Source: Paragordius varius
Lineage: Eukaryota > Nematomorpha
Length of the DNA: 64,000 bases
Direction: 5' to 3'
Assembly (NCBI GenBank): GCA_964247055.1
Contig: OZ176050.1
Location: forward strand, 9,796,001 to 9,860,000
The translations under genes and the position numbers were made by a program. Below, piece after piece: positions 48,171 through 60,503 of this stretch. The notes under the pieces are model-generated. The model was not told the DNA's origin. It searched no databases and saw only the letters and a program-made list of their open reading frames with translations. Within the stretch, counting starts at the first letter, position 1, and the number at the start of each line of letters is the position of its first letter.

Positions 48171-49905
48171 TCAACAAACAATTAAACACAGCAACTGCTA
48201 TTATACCAATCGTTAGATATTGATTGCGTCGGTTTTCACCATCCCTTCGTAAGGATAGGCCTAGAGTTCATTCTTGTTATCAAATAAATCTATGAGGGAT
48301 ATTAATGGATCCAATATCTGACAAAAATCTTTAATGAGAATGCCCCTATATAAAAACTTTATAATGCAATATGGAAATCAGCTCAACTAAAGATTTGACA
48401 CAGATATGGTATGAATATTACAGTTCTCTGTATACGAATTAAAACCTTTATGATGTTTCATATATTCCCTACACTAGCACATCAACAGAACCCAGTTATG
48501 GAGTAATCGAATCAAACTTATTATCAACATCCTTAAAAGGAATAAAATACCAGAGATGGACTCAATTCTGATTTAACTTGTAAAAATAATACAAAAAACG
48601 GTTAGTCCAGTTATTTGCGATATTTTTAATAAATTATGGGAAAACAGGCATTTTTATCTATATGGAATACGTCGCTTATAATCATTATCCCAAAACATAA
48701 GACAGCCAATAACTTTAATCAATTTCGACCAATTGCTTTAACAAATTGATTTTAAAAAAAATTACATCTATTTTATAAAAGAGGATACAAACTCAACTAG
48801 AAACATGCTTTACAATTCACATAACTGGGTTTAGAGATAAAAGAAATGCAACAGAAACAGTGTTTGCTATCATGCTAGAAACCAAAATATATAAACAGTC
48901 AAATCATTTTTCTAAATTCTAAATCAGCCTTTGATAGCATCTAACAATCGGAAATATGGTATGTAATGGCAACCAAAGTCTATAAATTCTACATACGTAT
49001 ATTGCAACAGATTTACTATTATTGCTAAGCTAAAACGAAAAAAATAACGTTTTTACGAATAGAGGTGCCCAATAAGGGTGTATACTCTCCTCACTACTCT
49101 TTAATGTAGTTATATAAAAATTATTAATAAAACATTAGCGGAATATAATAATATGGTTACTCAGAATGTTAGTTATGCGGATGATATTGTTTTATGTGCA
49201 TCCACATACAACATCACATTTTTATACGATAGATATCCTTACAACATACACAGGTATGAAAGGACTAAGAATTAATCTAGGAAAATCATAAATAATATCA
49301 TACTGTACAAACGTGACATGCTATTTAAATAGATAAATAAAAATATCAGGAGTTACCGTATGCAAGGATGGTAACACTTAACACTTGTGAAAAGTAGATT
49401 ATGCATCACAAGAAAACCTAATTTTAAACATAAAAAGATTTATGATGTTAAATGAAAATTGATTAATAGAAAATTACAGCTCTTTACAACTCTCCTCTTT
49501 TCATTAATCATATATTGCCTTGAAATTTGGGATGACAAAAATATATAGTCAACCCGTTTCGAATCTTCGTAAACAACTACTTCAAAAATATAGTCAAGAG
49601 AAAGAAAAAGATATATCCAATAACAAATTATGAAAATTCAAACTTCGACCAATCTTGTCGCACATTAATAAACGGACTGAGTTATTAGGCCACATTGAAC
49701 ACTCATCCCAACAACTTAATTAATGGAACGATAATTACAAAAGTACTAACAAATAGCAACCTAAAATAGCTTTCCAAGACCATAAAAGCAATCACATCTA
49801 TAGACGTCCAAACAAAACAAATATCGGATAAATCTGCGTTAAAAACATCTTATAAAAAATCATAAACAATTCTATTTCTTAAAAAATTTAATAAAAAATT
49901 AATGA
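48171..49905 (+). mobile_element. Non-LTR retrotransposon (LINE) relic, plus strand
   Basis: A second, more decayed copy of the element at 46790-48160. Landmarks on the plus strand: the TANNFNQFRPIALTN block near 48700-48750, VSYADDIVLCAST at about 49160-49205, and a KRTELLGHIEH block near 49670-49700. It retains sequence between the RT boxes that the other copy lost. Many stops and small deletions are present. The two copies lie head to head with about 10 bp between them. Confidence 0.82.
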
Positions 49906-50003
49906 TATACTCTCCTTAAAGCGCCGGTAATAGGCGATATTTTTTATTTCGCTTCTTTTTTGTTCAATAAACAAATTCAACACTAATTTTAACATATAAT
50001 CAT

Positions 50004-50040
<37 letters not shown>

Positions 50041-50857
50041 AATTAATTGGAAAAAGATTATAAAATTTTTACCAATATATACCTCATGGTACTTTTACAA
50101 TTGGTTGACCAATTGTACCAAGGGACCCCGTTATGTTGGATCGTCTTCTCATATCTTAAAATTTTGCATTGAATTTCATTTATGTAAACGGTTACAAATA
50201 ATGGTGGCAAATTATTTTTAGAATAATTTGATATAACAATATAGAATATTTGTATAAGTGATTTTTGTTACACAATATATGATTAATATAAAATTTATTT
50301 TATAAAATTTTGTAAAAATTAAAATCAAAAATATATTTTTTTACGTTATTAACTCAATTATTCCACATTTTAATTAACTTGTCTTGACCAAGATTTATTA
50401 TAATTAAAATTTTGATTGAAATTTGTCTTTAATTTTTATTGGGATTTTAATTAAATTTTGCCTGAAATAAATATGATACCTAGCATTAATACTCAGTGAT
50501 AATCGTAAACTCCGGCTACCTCAACATTTCGTGTCAAATTGGGCAACTAGAGACAACCATATTTAAATTTATATTATTAAAAAAATTAATGATAAGGACA
50601 GCCCCAAATTGATATTATGCTCTAATCCTAACAAGAATTAGAAAATAGGGTTAAGTATCTAAATAAAATTTAGTTTTGAAAAGCTCCACATCAATGTATT
50701 TCGGCCCCATATTTATTTAAAACATTTTTGCGAAACATCGTGTCCCAATTCGATGATTAAAATATAAACAGTTAGACCCTAGAAGGTGTACACTCTAAAT
50801 AAAAACGAAAATACATATAAATATATATATATATATATATAATAAACTAGGGAATGA
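49906..50857. other. Intergenic with (TA)n run, no gene seen
   Basis: A (TA)n run lies at about 50010-50037 and another at 50820-50842. The 50540-50760 stretch faintly resembles the inner part of the TTAA MITEs (CTCTAATCCTAACAAGAATTA, TAAATAAAATTTAGTTTTGA). It may be a very old copy that has lost its ends. Confidence 0.4.
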
Positions 50858-51157
50858 TTGGTAAAGAATTGGAAACAGAAAACTCGGGTTACTTTCATAT
50901 GTAATACGAGATGGTATAGCAAAATCATGCGAAAACATGCCCACTTGAGACCAAGGGAAGGAAGTGAAAGAATAGAAAACACAATTCATTATGAATGGAC
51001 ACCGCAATCGCAAGACCTCTATGACAGGGATCATCGACGACAACACTCCCAACCATACCGGCCCGACCCTTTGAATCAGTCATTGAATTGCCATTTCAAC
51101 ACATTAAAACACTTACCTTTTAAACGCATAGAAAGGCGATTCCTGACACGAATCTGA
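50858..51157 (+). CDS. Unidentified open frame, possible exon
   Basis: About 100 codons that are noticeably richer in GC than the flanks, ending at TGA 51155-51157. The peptide is basic and His/Arg-rich, with TRWYSKIMRKHAH and TPQSQDLYDRDHRRQHSQPY. It follows (TA)n and an acceptor-like aaactag. There is no recognisable domain and no partner exon. A decayed transposon product is as likely as a host exon. Confidence 0.25.
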   Translation: MVKNWKQKTRVTFICNTRWYSKIMRKHAHLRPREGSERIENTIHYEWTPQSQDLYDRDHRRQHSQPYRPDPLNQSLNCHFNTLKHLPFKRIERRFLTRI

Positions 51158-51639
51158 CACCTACTAGATATCTATTAATCACGGGGAAGAAGAGAAGTTA
51201 TAGTAGGACCTACTGATGTTGACACAAATGCACCTATGTAATTGGAAACAATTTAAGCACTTTATAATACATATATAGTTAATAGAATTAATTGTAACCT
51301 CAGGTCATAGAGTTTTATATTGTAGTTAATATGCAAACTGTTATTGTAATTTGTGAGCATGTAAAATTTTTATACTTTCTAAATATTATATGGTTTAAAT
51401 GGTAAAACTGTGAACACGCAAATTTTGTATGGATATTATATATAAAGAAATGCATGTTGTATTTAGTCATTAAATAAATGTTTGTATTTGTGATTTTCCA
51501 TCTCATTCCTATAAATAATTTATAGATAGTGAATGAGTTTAATATAGAAATAAATCTCAAATTGAGTTCTTTTTATAACTGATTGCTTTGTAGTTGTACA
51601 GGTGTATTTATATATATTAGTAAGGATAAGTAACAATAA

Positions 51640-51830
51640 CCAAATTAGAATACTATTTGTATTAAATACAATGTCATATAAAATATAAATAATACTAATT
51701 TAACTTAAGGTTATAAACTTGGCAACTATAATTAGAGTACCATTTGTAATAAATACAATGTATAAATTATATATATATATACATATATATATAAATAATA
51801 ATAATTTAACTTAAGGTTATAAACAATTAA
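51640..51830. repeat. Imperfect tandem duplication of about 100 bp
   Basis: Two successive units share TTTGTAwTAAATACAATGT and end in TTTAACTTAAGGTTATAAAC. A (TA)n run lies inside the second unit. It directly abuts the gypsy relic. Confidence 0.7.
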
Positions 51831-53465
51831 CATTATCTTCCCCCTATAGTATAGCGGTCTGGGGGTTTTCGCTGGCGTTGTGGATACCTGGGTTTAGGTG
51901 TGTCTATACTCGTTGTTGAACCTGCGTTGTTATCCTGTGTTGCTATGTCTATCGTCGATGATTGTATGTCATTGTTTGCGGCTTCAAGATCTAGTGGAGT
52001 AGAGGTAATTTCTTCTGAAGTAATTGGTATTTTGGGCACTGGCGTGGTTGTTCTCGGACATTCCATTCTTTGTTTTAATTGATCAGCGTGTTTTCTGAGG
52101 ACTCTCGGTTTTGTCTGTTACCATATATGACGTTCTAATACTTCCCCTGCCCTCCATCCCTTTTCTATTTCATTCTTTATTAAAAAAACCTTTTACATTG
52201 GAACAAATTGACGAGTCGGTTCTATTTCATTATCGATAAACTCAGTTGCGATTTGAGCCATGACATTGGAACATTTGGATGTCTCTTCAGAAAGACCTTC
52301 GATGGGGTATTGATAATTGCTCTGTGTGTCAAGTTTCGATAGCCATATAAAAATGTGTTGATTGCCTCGTGTGCATGCATTGTCTGAGTTTTGGTAGCTC
52401 TATATCGAAATTTTAGGGTTGCAATATATCTTTCAACCAATCCATTTGACTTGGGATGGTATGAACTCACTAAAAATGTTTTTTTATTAAGATTATAATA
52501 AGTATTTCTGAATTCATGGGATGTAAAATATGGCCCATTATCGGTAACCATCTGTCTTGGGAAACCAAATCTGGCCATATGTTTTTCTAGACAATTCAAT
52601 ATTTGTTGTGATGTTATCGATTTGGGTAACCACCTCAACCCATCAAGCATTATCAATGGTGACTAACCAAAAATAACCGTCTATGGGTCCGGCTATGTCG
52701 ATGTGAATCCTCTCCCACAACGCGGTGTTAAAATTCCATTTCCTCGTTGGATTTTCCTTTATATTAGGCTTGTTTCGTTACGGTTCACATGTTTCTACAA
52801 TATTTTCTAAATCTCCTTCTAAGTTTGGCCAATATATGGATTGTCTTGCTTGTTGTTTCATCGATTGCACTTTGTTATGTCCAGTATGTAGGAACATTAC
52901 GTCCCGCTGCAAGGATGTGGGTATTAGTAATCTATCATTTACAAATAAAAGATTATAATATATTTGAATTTCATTTTTCACTTTCAGTAATTCTTTTAGG
53001 ATCACTCCAATCATTTGTCCTTATTGCTGATATAAGTTTGTTTGCCAGTGGATCTAACATTATCTCATTTTCCAATAACTACTTATATTAAATTTATTCA
53101 TTGTTAATTTTACTGTATGTGATACATCATCATCTTCATTTTGTACTCCGTGATATTATCATTATTTGGTAATCTGGATAGAGTGTCCGCTAAATTGTTT
53201 TGCCCTTTCTTATATTCGATTTCATAGTCGTATCCCGATGTTTTATAGATCCATCTAATAAGTTTAGCATTATTAATATTTGTAAATTTCGAGTTCGACC
53301 AAATAGCCAGATTATGGGTTTGTGGTCGGTTATAATTTTAAATTTTATGCCTTATATAAATGGTTTAAATTTTATGGCAAACGTGATAGCTTTTACTTCT
53401 TTCTCTATTGTTGAATAATTGGTTTCGGCATCGGTGCATTTGCGTGAGGCGTATGATATGAGTTT
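51830..53465 (-). mobile_element. Old Ty3/gypsy relic, minus strand, broken
   Basis: A 3' portion of a gypsy pol gene: part of RNase H, the integrase zinc region and catalytic core, and a polar C-terminal tail. Its tail ends RKPPDRY like that of the young element at 11184-15810, so the two belong to related lineages. It is clearly broken, with several breaks, and is truncated at its upstream side close to TTAA MITE copy E. No LTR was identified. It is considerably older than the element in the Neto intron. Confidence 0.87.
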
Positions 53466-53512
53466 AATTTAATTTTAAAATTTTAGTAAGAGTATCTTTG
53501 ATTCTATATTAA

Positions 53513-54089
53513 CACTTCGATTCAAATTGGGGTATCTAAATATCCCAGACTAAATTTGAGTTAGGATTTTTAAAAAACTACTGAAGGAAACGGTCCCAAT
53601 TTAAATTTATGCTTCTATCCTAATAAAAATTATATAAATATGCCAAAATATCTAAATAAAAATTTGTTTTGAAAAAAAAGTTCCAGGTCAAACTACTTCG
53701 ACGCCATTTTTATTTTACTAAATTTTTGCAAAATATCGTCTTCATTTAATTTTAAGGGTAAAATTAAAGCTAATTTTTTATTTAAATTACATCTAACATT
53801 GATAGAAATAGAAAACGCTGATTAGTTTGTATTATTTTTCAATTTTACCATTGCACGCATGTCACGTTGACTAAATTTTTACCTTTCGGTTTTAGCTTAA
53901 AATAAGTATTATCAAGTATTTTTAGATTAATTTATATATTTGGGTTTATTAATGTTATATAAGTGCAAGATTTTGCCATGGTTTTGATTCCTTCCATATT
54001 TTTAAAGAATTTTATTTTAAATAGGCCTGGGGTATTTAACTACCCCAATTTGAATCGAAGGACTAAAATGAATGTGTTGTATCCAAGTG
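53513..54089 (+). mobile_element. TTAA-flanked hairpin MITE, copy E
   Basis: 577 bp between TTAA at 53509-53512 and 54090-54093, with ends CACTTCGATTCAAATTGGGG and ...CCAAGTG. It lies beside the truncated end of the old gypsy relic. No coding capacity. Confidence 0.92.
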
Positions 54090-54093
54090 TTAA

Positions 54094-55096
54094 ATCACAA
54101 ATTTTAGAATATAATATTTTATTTGACTAGTCTTTTATATAAAAATATATACATTTTTAATATTTTTTAATTCTTTCAATATTTAAAAAAATTATTTTCG
54201 CTAGAATGCAATCTTTTTTAGAATCAACTATACGTTTTAGCAAATTTTTCTTTGAGTTCTCACGGGGTCAATTTTTCTGTCGGATTTTTTCCACGCAAAA
54301 AACTTTTTGTATTTTTATGACGACATAAAATAGTTAACAACATTTAGTTTTAAAATGGACTTTTTTGTAAATAAAAATTGTGGATCCCGTACCCCGCACA
54401 AAAAATGGTTTGATTGTCAAAGTATAAAATTTCATTTTTTACTAATTATTATTTTCTTATTATGTTATATAATTAAATTATTTATACGCCATATCTATTA
54501 AGGGGCCATTGTTACGCGAGATTATTTCTTTTTTTGTGACATTCATATTCGTTAAATGTCAATTTTAAATTATATTTTCATAGTTGGGCAAAGCTTCTCT
54601 GAGTGTTAATTACAATAATAAATATCTCTCATATTAAAAAAGAAAGAAGCTCCGAAAGTCATGCTTTTTGGTAATAATTTTATTGTAATGGTTGATGAAT
54701 ATAAAAGTAAAATACTGAAACATATCATTTTAGGTTAATTATGACAAAATAATGAATAGTTATGGGTAACGGGGTAGTTTAGAAGGAATACAGTTAGTGG
54801 AGTTTTATATTTTTCCTCAGAAAAAAACCTGTAATATTCTAAAAGGCAACTGTATAAAAACATTCAAATAAAGTTCTTTCATATCTGTCCAAGATGAAAA
54901 TGTTATAATTTTCAGATAAAATGTGATTTATTTCAACAATCATTATTTTTTACGTTATAAAATATTTTTAGTTTTAAACAAATATATACGATACACACAT
55001 TGAAATTAAATGATTTTTACAAAATATTTCTCAATCATTACCACAACCATATTCTTAGTTTCAGCGTAAGGAATTTGTTAAATTAAGTTTTATATA
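54094..55096. other. Intergenic / possible 5' intron of the EGF-discoidin gene
   Basis: AT-rich with no recognisable exon. The missing 5' exons of the gene starting at 55428 must lie here or further upstream. Confidence 0.4.
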
Positions 55097-55364
55097 TACC
55101 ATTTACAATTCAAAACCAGCCTTCAACAATTCAAATTCACCCTAAAAATAAATTATGTGTTTTCGGCTTAATATAACTCATCATTAATATGAAATATATT
55201 TTTACGACATAGTTTATTATTTTTTAGCATTATATTAATTTTAACCAGAATTTCATATTTTAAAAATATTATAACATAAAAGTAATTTTTAATCTTAAAA
55301 AACACATAATTTATTTTAGGGTGAATTTGAATTGTTCGAGGGTGAATTTGAACTGTAAATGGTA
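55097..55364. mobile_element. Palindromic MITE, copy 1
   Basis: 268 bp with inverted arms of about 65 bp. The left begins TACCATTTACAATTCAAA; the right reverse-complemented begins TACCATTTACAGTTCAAA. Each arm carries two CAAATTCACCC-type motifs, and TA-rich sequence flanks both sides. It ends 63 bp before an exon of the EGF-discoidin gene. Confidence 0.85.
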
Positions 55365-55427
55365 TATATATAACAAACTATAATTCATATTTAATTGTGA
55401 TATTATTAATAGGTTACATTTTTATAG

Positions 55428-58400
55428 CACAGTTAGCCAAGATGCCGGTAAGGGTAGAGGATCTATAGTGACTACAAGGAAAGATGATTGGGACCCTGAT
55501 GCCCCGCTCGTATTTAACACTGATGAATGGCATATGAAGGAATGGGCTTCTGCCGATCGCATAGGCAAAAATATGATGAGACAAGCCTTTAGAAATTATT
55601 TCACGGGGTATATTTAGTTAAAACGCTAATGCCCATTTGTAAAAAACGTTCATGATTTATATTCAAATAAGTTGATTAGAATGGTTAGCATAAAAGCAAT
55701 GGGATTATATAGGTGCTCAAGCGAATTCGATATAATATGTCGCATTTTTATTTATTGTAAAGGTTTTTACATTGGCAAAAATGTGATGAGTCGACATTTT
55801 GATATAAAATGTTTTACCAAGCTATATTGGTAAATATGGGTTTTTGATATCTAAACGCATGTGTCACACTTAAATCTGCATAACACACTAACAAATATGT
55901 AGGATTTTTTAACAAAAATATTTAGCCTTGGCTAAGTTTTTTTTCACGATCAACATCGCATGAACTAATAAAATATAATAACAATAACGGTTTGGTTTAG
56001 TCCAGTTGATAATTTATGTATCCTGTGTTGCCGGCTCTCACGCACACTGTTTATTCTTTAAAATGCACATCAATCTACGTTCTTAATGTTTTTTCTTTTA
56101 GCGGTTAAATTTATCAAATTAAACCCATATTCTTTATTTACCACATTTATTTATGAAGTATTTATTTTTATTATTGTAATACATTATATTTCAGGAGAAA
56201 CAGTTTGGAGGTGCGAATCAAGGTGTACAAAAAACTCCCTCCAATATCTCCTGGAGAATGTAAGCAAATTTTCATTTTTTTAAAACCATAATTTTCGAAT
56301 TTGTAACTCTCCATACGACTTATAAATTTGTATAGCACGAGATGAATGCAATCCATATTTCGTGGGTGTGGACTTTTGTGGTGCCAATGGGGATTGTGTA
56401 GATTTGATAGGCGGATCTAGTGCGGAAAATAGCTCTCAAACAAATGTAAAGCCATTAAAATAGTTTTAACTAGCTTTTGTCAATTTTTTTAAATTATATT
56501 TTATACATATACAGTTAAATCCCACAAATGATTATTTTAAATGCGAATGTCACCGAGGTTGGCAAGGACAGTTTTGTGACAAAGGTACGTACAAAATTGT
56601 TAAAAACTTCGAAAAAATTTATCCCTTAAATATATCATTTAATAGCCGTCTTAAGCTAAAAAAAGTTTTAATTATTTTCCAAAATATTAGATATTAACGA
56701 ATGTGCCCTTGGGATATGTCAAAACAATGCTTATTGTGAAAATTTTATGCCGCCAAAACGGTATACTTGCACTTGTTCGCCATATACCTTTGGTGTGGAT
56801 TGTGAAAAAAGTATTAATTCTGGATCTTTTTAGCTGTCGTATTTTTGAAAGGATAGGGACACAGTACTAAATCATATGGATAGGAATTTACAAATATAAC
56901 CATTGAATATATTATATAAATTTTAATTTAACTATATATTTTAATCCCATTCTTTGTAATTTTTTCTTTTATATTATAGCGTATCCCCCTTCAGCCGAAG
57001 GATTCAGTTGTCACAGCGCTGATAACAGCAGTTTAATTGATTGGCTGACGCCAGAAAGCTTTGAACTTTTAGACTTTTTCCCAGAAGGCAGAGTCAAACA
57101 TCCAGATATGAGCGGGCCAGATCTAGTGGCCAAGCAGCTCAAATTACTCATGAAAATTCAAAGATCCGGGAAGAAATTAGGTACATATTAGATAAGTATA
57201 CAACATAAAAACAGTAAGTCTATTTAAGTCACCGAATTAATAAATTACACTCAAAGAACATGCCTCAATTAAAAGGATATTACCATCATAAATTTATCCA
57301 AAACATAGTTCATTATTTAATTATTTAGGGCACATTGAGAACATGTGGCTCAAAACTCATGCGAGACGAGTTTACATATATAATTCGTTACAGCCCACGC
57401 TTAAGGAAAGTCACCTACGACCCTTGGAATACATAAAATATGACAATCCATATGGATGGAATTTCAACCGAATAGAAACGGAAGGGATCAATACCCCAAG
57501 CGAAAATAAAATGCCATTTGAACATGTCATTGAAATCATTTTTCCGGAACCCACTTTGATCCGGGGTTTTGTGACCAGGGGAGGCTTGGAAAAAAAGAAA
57601 GGTTTTTTGGGGAAAAATTTTTTTGTTACTTATATTTTTTCATTGGTCTGAACCTGACCATATTGAATCAGAACCATTAGCCCTACCTTGGACACATTTA
57701 AATGAAAATTCTGAAAACCTTTTCTGGAACCGTTAGGAGGAAACCGTTCGTTCCTACAATACGGTTCCAAAAAAATATTTTTTTAATTTTATTTTATTTA
57801 TCAAAATTTTTAATGCACCGTTTTTATTTTTTCATGTTTTACGGGTTTTTTATGGTTTATGTACGTATTTTTTGTGACCTTTCCACATTGTAACAAAATT
57901 ATAGGATATCATTAACTTAAAAAAAGTAAATTCCGAAATTAGAACCATTTGAATACCGGTAGCAAAATAGTTTCTTAGATCCAGGACCAGAGATACCAAT
58001 TGACTTGGGTTAATCCATGATTATTTTTTTATATTAACTATAGCTGGTTGCGATACATGCAAACGCCTTGTTACAAAATATCGCATAACCTTTCGTAGTG
58101 GTGCACGGCGATGGTTCAAATTCATTGATCAATATAAAAAAGACATAGTAAGCAAATTATTTGTTTAAACGTAAAATTTCACATAAAACTCCTTTAAATT
58201 TTAATATAATTTATGTACCTGTTTCATAAAATTTTATCCATGAATTATTGTTTTAAATCAGTAATAAGAATTAAAGTAGCTTAATGTAATAGTTATAATT
58301 TTTGAAATAATGATCTTGAGGATTTTTTTTGAATAATTTAAAAATACTAAAAATATGTTTGTTTCGTATTCATTTGCCACTTTAATATCCGTAGACGGCA

Positions 58401-59316
58401 TACATCATTAAAATCAAATTAGCTAAATAAATATATTTTAAGGGTAGATTTAGAATTAATAGTTTAAAGATATTCAAACTGAGCAAAAATTCATTAAATA
58501 TGGCAAATATTGTAGATTTTTCATTTTTTTGGATGTATTAGTTTTAAAGGAAACAAATAAAGCCTAAACTAGAAAAATCTTAATTGTATAATTTAATTGT
58601 ATCATTATTTATTTTTGATAGGATGATTCAAGTAATTTGCATTTTCTATTGAGTATAATCCACATGTCATTTATCACTTAAAACTATAATATACCATTTA
58701 CATTCGAATTCACCCTTGAACAATTCGAATTCCCCTAAAAATAAATTATTTTTCGAACTAATATAACTCATTATTAAAACTTTATGGCATAGTTTATTAT
58801 TTTTTCTGTATTATTTTAATTTAAAACAAAATTTTATTTTCTAAAAATATATAAAAATATAGGTAATTTTTAATCTTAAAAACATAATAATTATTTGAGG
58901 GTGAATTTGAATCGTTTAAGGGTGAATTTGAATTGTAAATGGCATATAAAAATTCTAATTTTACCTATTTTATCTAAACTAATCAGATCTTTTCAGCATT
59001 GGATCCAGGCGAAAGTTATAGTACCAAAGAAGATTTAAAACTGTTAGACATTAATAGGCCCAGAATACGATTCCCGCCCAATCCTTTTACGGCTGAGGCT
59101 ATACGTATTCAAGTGATTGATTGGTGGCCTAAAAATCTCCAACTTGCCACAGTGAATGTTGAAACATGGAACAAGAACAAATATTTGGCAAAATTTGCCT
59201 CCAAAGCAAAATCCGTCGTTTCCGCTGCTGCGCTGAAAGCCAAAAGTGGGCGAAAACTACCGAGTGAAGCGCAAAATCCGGTTCTGAGATTCGATGTCTT
59301 AGGATGTCATTACTGA
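55428..59316 (+). CDS. Secreted EGF-EGF-discoidin (F5/8C-like) protein, 5' end missing
   Basis: Nine exons join in phase: 55428-55607, 56195-56259, 56336-56445, 56515-56584, 56691-56810, 56980-57180, 57329-57601, 58044-58147, 58987-59316, giving about 484 residues. Order: an unrecognised N-terminal region (DDWDPDAPLVFNTDEWHMKE, then RNSLEVRIKVYKKLPP); a first EGF-like module split over two exons (ECNPYF, CGANGDCVD, FKCECHRGWQGQFC); a calcium-binding EGF (DINECALGICQNNAYC ... CTCSPYTFGVDC); and a long discoidin/coagulation-factor C-like region with IEIIFPEPTLIRGFVTRGG, YRITFRSGARRW and the terminal AIRIQVIDWWP...LRFDVLGC signature. Such proteins bind glycans, lipids or matrix outside the cell. 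The signal peptide must be in an upstream exon. I do not recognise a named orthologue. Confidence 0.85.
57640..57975. repeat. Relic of the GGAACC-type repeat in an intron
   Basis: CTGGAACCGTTAGG, AAACCGTTCGTTCC and GAACCATTTGAATACCGG motifs mark a decayed copy of the GGAACC-rich hAT-type family inside the EGF-discoidin gene. Confidence 0.4.
58692..58944. mobile_element. Palindromic MITE, copy 2
   Basis: 253 bp with TACCATTTACATTCGAATTC at the left and the matching inverse at the right (GGTGAATTTGAATTGTAAAT, then GGCA). It is the same family as 55097-55364. It ends 42 bp upstream of the last exon of the EGF-discoidin gene. Confidence 0.82.
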
Positions 59317-59333
59317 TAAATAATTAAGTTATC

Positions 59334-59339
59334 AATAAA
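59334..59339 (+). terminator. Candidate polyadenylation signal
   Basis: AATAAA 18 bases after the stop codon of the EGF-discoidin gene. A second, TA-rich stretch follows at 59393-59412. Confidence 0.35.
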
Positions 59340-60503
59340 TTCATAAAATGAATATTGTAATTGTAATTAATTATAAGGAAAGATAAATGAATAATATATA
59401 TATATATATATAGTTTAGGGATTTTTTGATCATCGGGTGCTTTAGTGGATGATAGATTTATAATTACTGCTTCGATTTAAAAAAATTAATTATCTTATAT
59501 GGCGTATGGTCCTATGCTATAGTACTAGCATCAATTTATGAACTAATTCTGTTTTGTTACCCGTTTGGTCTTCTGTCAAATGATAATAAGTCATTTAAAT
59601 TCGAAAAATATAGAGTAATATGTTGGATTAAAGCATTAATTGTATTATTTTGCAATAAAAATTATGATCACGATGCGCTTGGTTATACCTTAACATAGTT
59701 AAATGTTATAACTTTATATATTATCAAACATTTTTTATCGTATTTTTAATAGCCGCATACTAGTTGCAACGTAATTGTCTCTTCTTCAGTGGAACTTCAG
59801 AAGATAATTTCAAAGCGCTCGATTATATTTTTTAAATGGTCTTTTGGGTGGTTTATATTGCCGCTTTTTATCGGTTTTCTTAGCCTTGGTGAGGTAACTT
59901 CAGATTCTAATAGGCCTCCATGTGTCAAACATAAAGATATATGGGGATTATCGATTTCATTGGTTTTAACCAAAATAAACAATATATTGATCTAGAATAT
60001 AGATATATGATCAAGCATGTTTTCCATAAAAAATAATTATTATTTTACTAAAGATCGGTTAATTTTAAAAATAAAGGTAATACAAAAATGTTTTACATGT
60101 TTCGGCGCTCCTTCGGCTGAATACCATTGATTTAATTCAATAATTTTTCTCTTTTCTGTAGGATACTTTGTTATCAAAATATACCTTTTTATTTGGTTTT
60201 ACTGTTTTTTTTCAATAGGATATTATAATTTAAATATAAACATTTTTTAGTATAAAACTTTATTTTTATACCAAAATGATCTATATTAACATCAAAATAA
60301 TATGAATCTGCAAAAGGCAAGAATGACACTTTTAAAAAAATTAAAAATTATATGAAGAAAAATGGTACAAAATAAGTAGGTCTAGGATAGTTGAGTCCAC
60401 ATCTTCCATTGCTTACATACATATATAGGAATGGAGAACAATTATACAAGTTGCATTTTGAGAAACAACTACATTAATTTTTTTCATTACGCAGAGTAGA
60501 AAA
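59340..60503. other. Intergenic, no gene seen
   Basis: AT-rich spacer, presumably with the promoter and perhaps a 5' UTR intron of the next gene (acceptor-like cattacgcag just before its ATG). No coding signal is supported. Confidence 0.45.
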
